From the NCBI GenBank assembly GCA_003157225.1, contig PMIZ01000101.1, positions 1 through 6,790 on the forward strand: 6,790 bases of DNA. Direction: 5' to 3'. The notes under the pieces are model-generated. The model saw only the letters and a list, made by a program, of their open reading frames with translations, had not been told where the DNA came from and ran no database searches. Within the stretch, counting starts at the first letter, position 1, and every line of letters starts with the position of its first letter. The DNA comes from Actinomycetota bacterium. GTDB taxonomy: Bacteria > Actinomycetota > Thermoleophilia > RBG-16-64-13. Shown piece after piece: positions 6,097 to 6,790 of the stretch. The position numbers and the translations under genes were made by a program.

Positions 6097-6790
6097 ACAG
6101 AACCGCATCTGAGGCAGCAGGGCGTGGTGTCGTCGCTGGTCGGCGCGAGCGGCGCGATGGCCATTTCGGCCGCTGGTATCGCCCGTAATCCTTGGTGAAC
6201 TCGATCATCGTCTTCAGGTTCTCCGGCTTCACTTCGTCGGTGGAGCTCCTGGGCCCCAGAATGAAGCCGCCGTCCCTGCCCACCGCGTCGATCAGCTTCT
6301 TGCAGTAGTCCTTCACCTCTTCAGCCGTTCCCATCTGAAGAAGCGTCGACGGCACGTTGCCTTCGATGCAGAAATGGCCTCCGAGGATTTCCTTCGCCCT
6401 GAAGATGTCAGTCTTGTCGAGACGCACCAGTATTTTTCCTTTGGGAAAGTCGAGAAGGAATTCCAGCCGCGAATCGAAGTTGCCCTCAAAGAAGATGCAA
6501 GGAGTCGCTCCTCGCTCGATGAGGGTCATGACGAGCTTCTTGAAGGTGGGCCAGTAGAAGGTCTCGAATTGCTTGGTCGACATGAAGTTGTCGGAGCCCC
6601 GCGTGTTCGTCATGAACATCCGGAGATTGCCGCTCTCGTTGGGAGGGGGAAGCGGCCTCTCCAGGGATTTCTCAAGCAAGAAGTCACAGGTCTCGAGCAG
6701 CTTGTCGGGTTGGCGGTACATGTCAAGCATTGTGCCCTTCATGCCGCGCAAGCTATGAGACACCACGTCAAACGGGGGCAGGATGGCACC
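6071..6790 (-). CDS. uroporphyrinogen decarboxylase-fold (MtaA-like) protein, C-terminal part
   Basis: The N-terminal part lies beyond the right edge; 239 residues are visible and end at TAG 6073-6071. The window starts inside the family pattern PPFDVVSHSLRGMKGTMLDMYRQPDKL, then shows GATPCIFFEGNFDSRLE, GGHFCIEGNVPSTLLQMGT, EEVKDYCKKLIDAVG, GGFILGPRSS and KPENLKTMIEFTKDYGRY, all typical of the URO-D/MtaA superfamily (TIM barrel). This superfamily includes heme-pathway decarboxylases and corrinoid methyltransferases. The zinc-binding His-x-Cys and distal Cys known in MtaA are not seen: FFEG replaces HxCG and GPRSS replaces the Cys-containing loop. Methylcobalamin:coenzyme M activity is therefore doubtful. 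After YGRYQ the protein continues for 33 Arg/Pro-rich residues (codons 6172-6074), unlike the usual end of the family. This could be a genuine tail or the result of a frameshift, since one of the other frames there gives a less biased peptide ending at TGA 6095-6093. Confidence 0.9.
   Translation of the reverse strand, partial: GAILPPFDVVSHSLRGMKGTMLDMYRQPDKLLETCDFLLEKSLERPLPPPNESGNLRMFMTNTRGSDNFMSTKQFETFYWPTFKKLVMTLIERGATPCIFFEGNFDSRLEFLLDFPKGKILVRLDKTDIFRAKEILGGHFCIEGNVPSTLLQMGTAEEVKDYCKKLIDAVGRDGGFILGPRSSTDEVKPENLKTMIEFTKDYGRYQRPKWPSRRSRRPATTPRPAASDAVLFDKQMPGV

Overview
The window reads almost entirely as minus-strand protein coding. In transcription order (right to left) it holds the C-terminal part of a uroporphyrinogen-decarboxylase-fold (URO-D/MtaA-like) protein, a metallo-beta-lactamase (MBL) fold hydrolase, a family 5 substrate-binding lipoprotein of a peptide/nickel-type ABC importer, and two large tandem paralogues with a UGSC-type N-terminal domain joined to a long conserved C-terminal domain. 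The last gene runs off the left edge and the first off the right edge. I found no RNA gene, mobile element or CRISPR array, and no gene-free stretch longer than about 220 bases.

Organism: GC-rich coding sequence, a lipoprotein with a long Ser/Thr/Ala linker, and URO-D-type methyltransferase relatives fit an uncultured, probably anaerobic bacterium. An actinobacterial lineage is my best guess, at low confidence, because no phylogenetic marker is present.

Layout: 6790-6071 URO-D-fold protein (5' truncated). At 6096-6041 there is a sigma70-type promoter with a perfect -35, a 17-base spacer and a TAGTAT -10, followed at once by an 18-bp inverted repeat that looks like a repressor operator. 5970-5227 MBL hydrolase. 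5141-3483 solute-binding lipoprotein with a strong ribosome binding site. 3482-3265 is a 218-base gap holding a strong 61-base stem-loop. 3264-1660 is UGSC-like paralogue A. 1663-1 is UGSC-like paralogue B, which overlaps the stop of A by ATGA and is truncated by the window.

Working model (inference): a locally regulated uptake-and-breakdown unit. The lipoprotein captures a small organic ligand, and the MBL hydrolase and the paired UGSC-like proteins act on it. The URO-D-like protein could be a related methyl-transfer or decarboxylation component under a separate upstream promoter. No permease or ATPase gene is visible, so the importer must be completed outside the window. The most unusual feature is that both UGSC-like proteins lack the (seleno)cysteine motif that names the family while keeping the surrounding fold pattern, and that they occur as a translationally coupled divergent pair.
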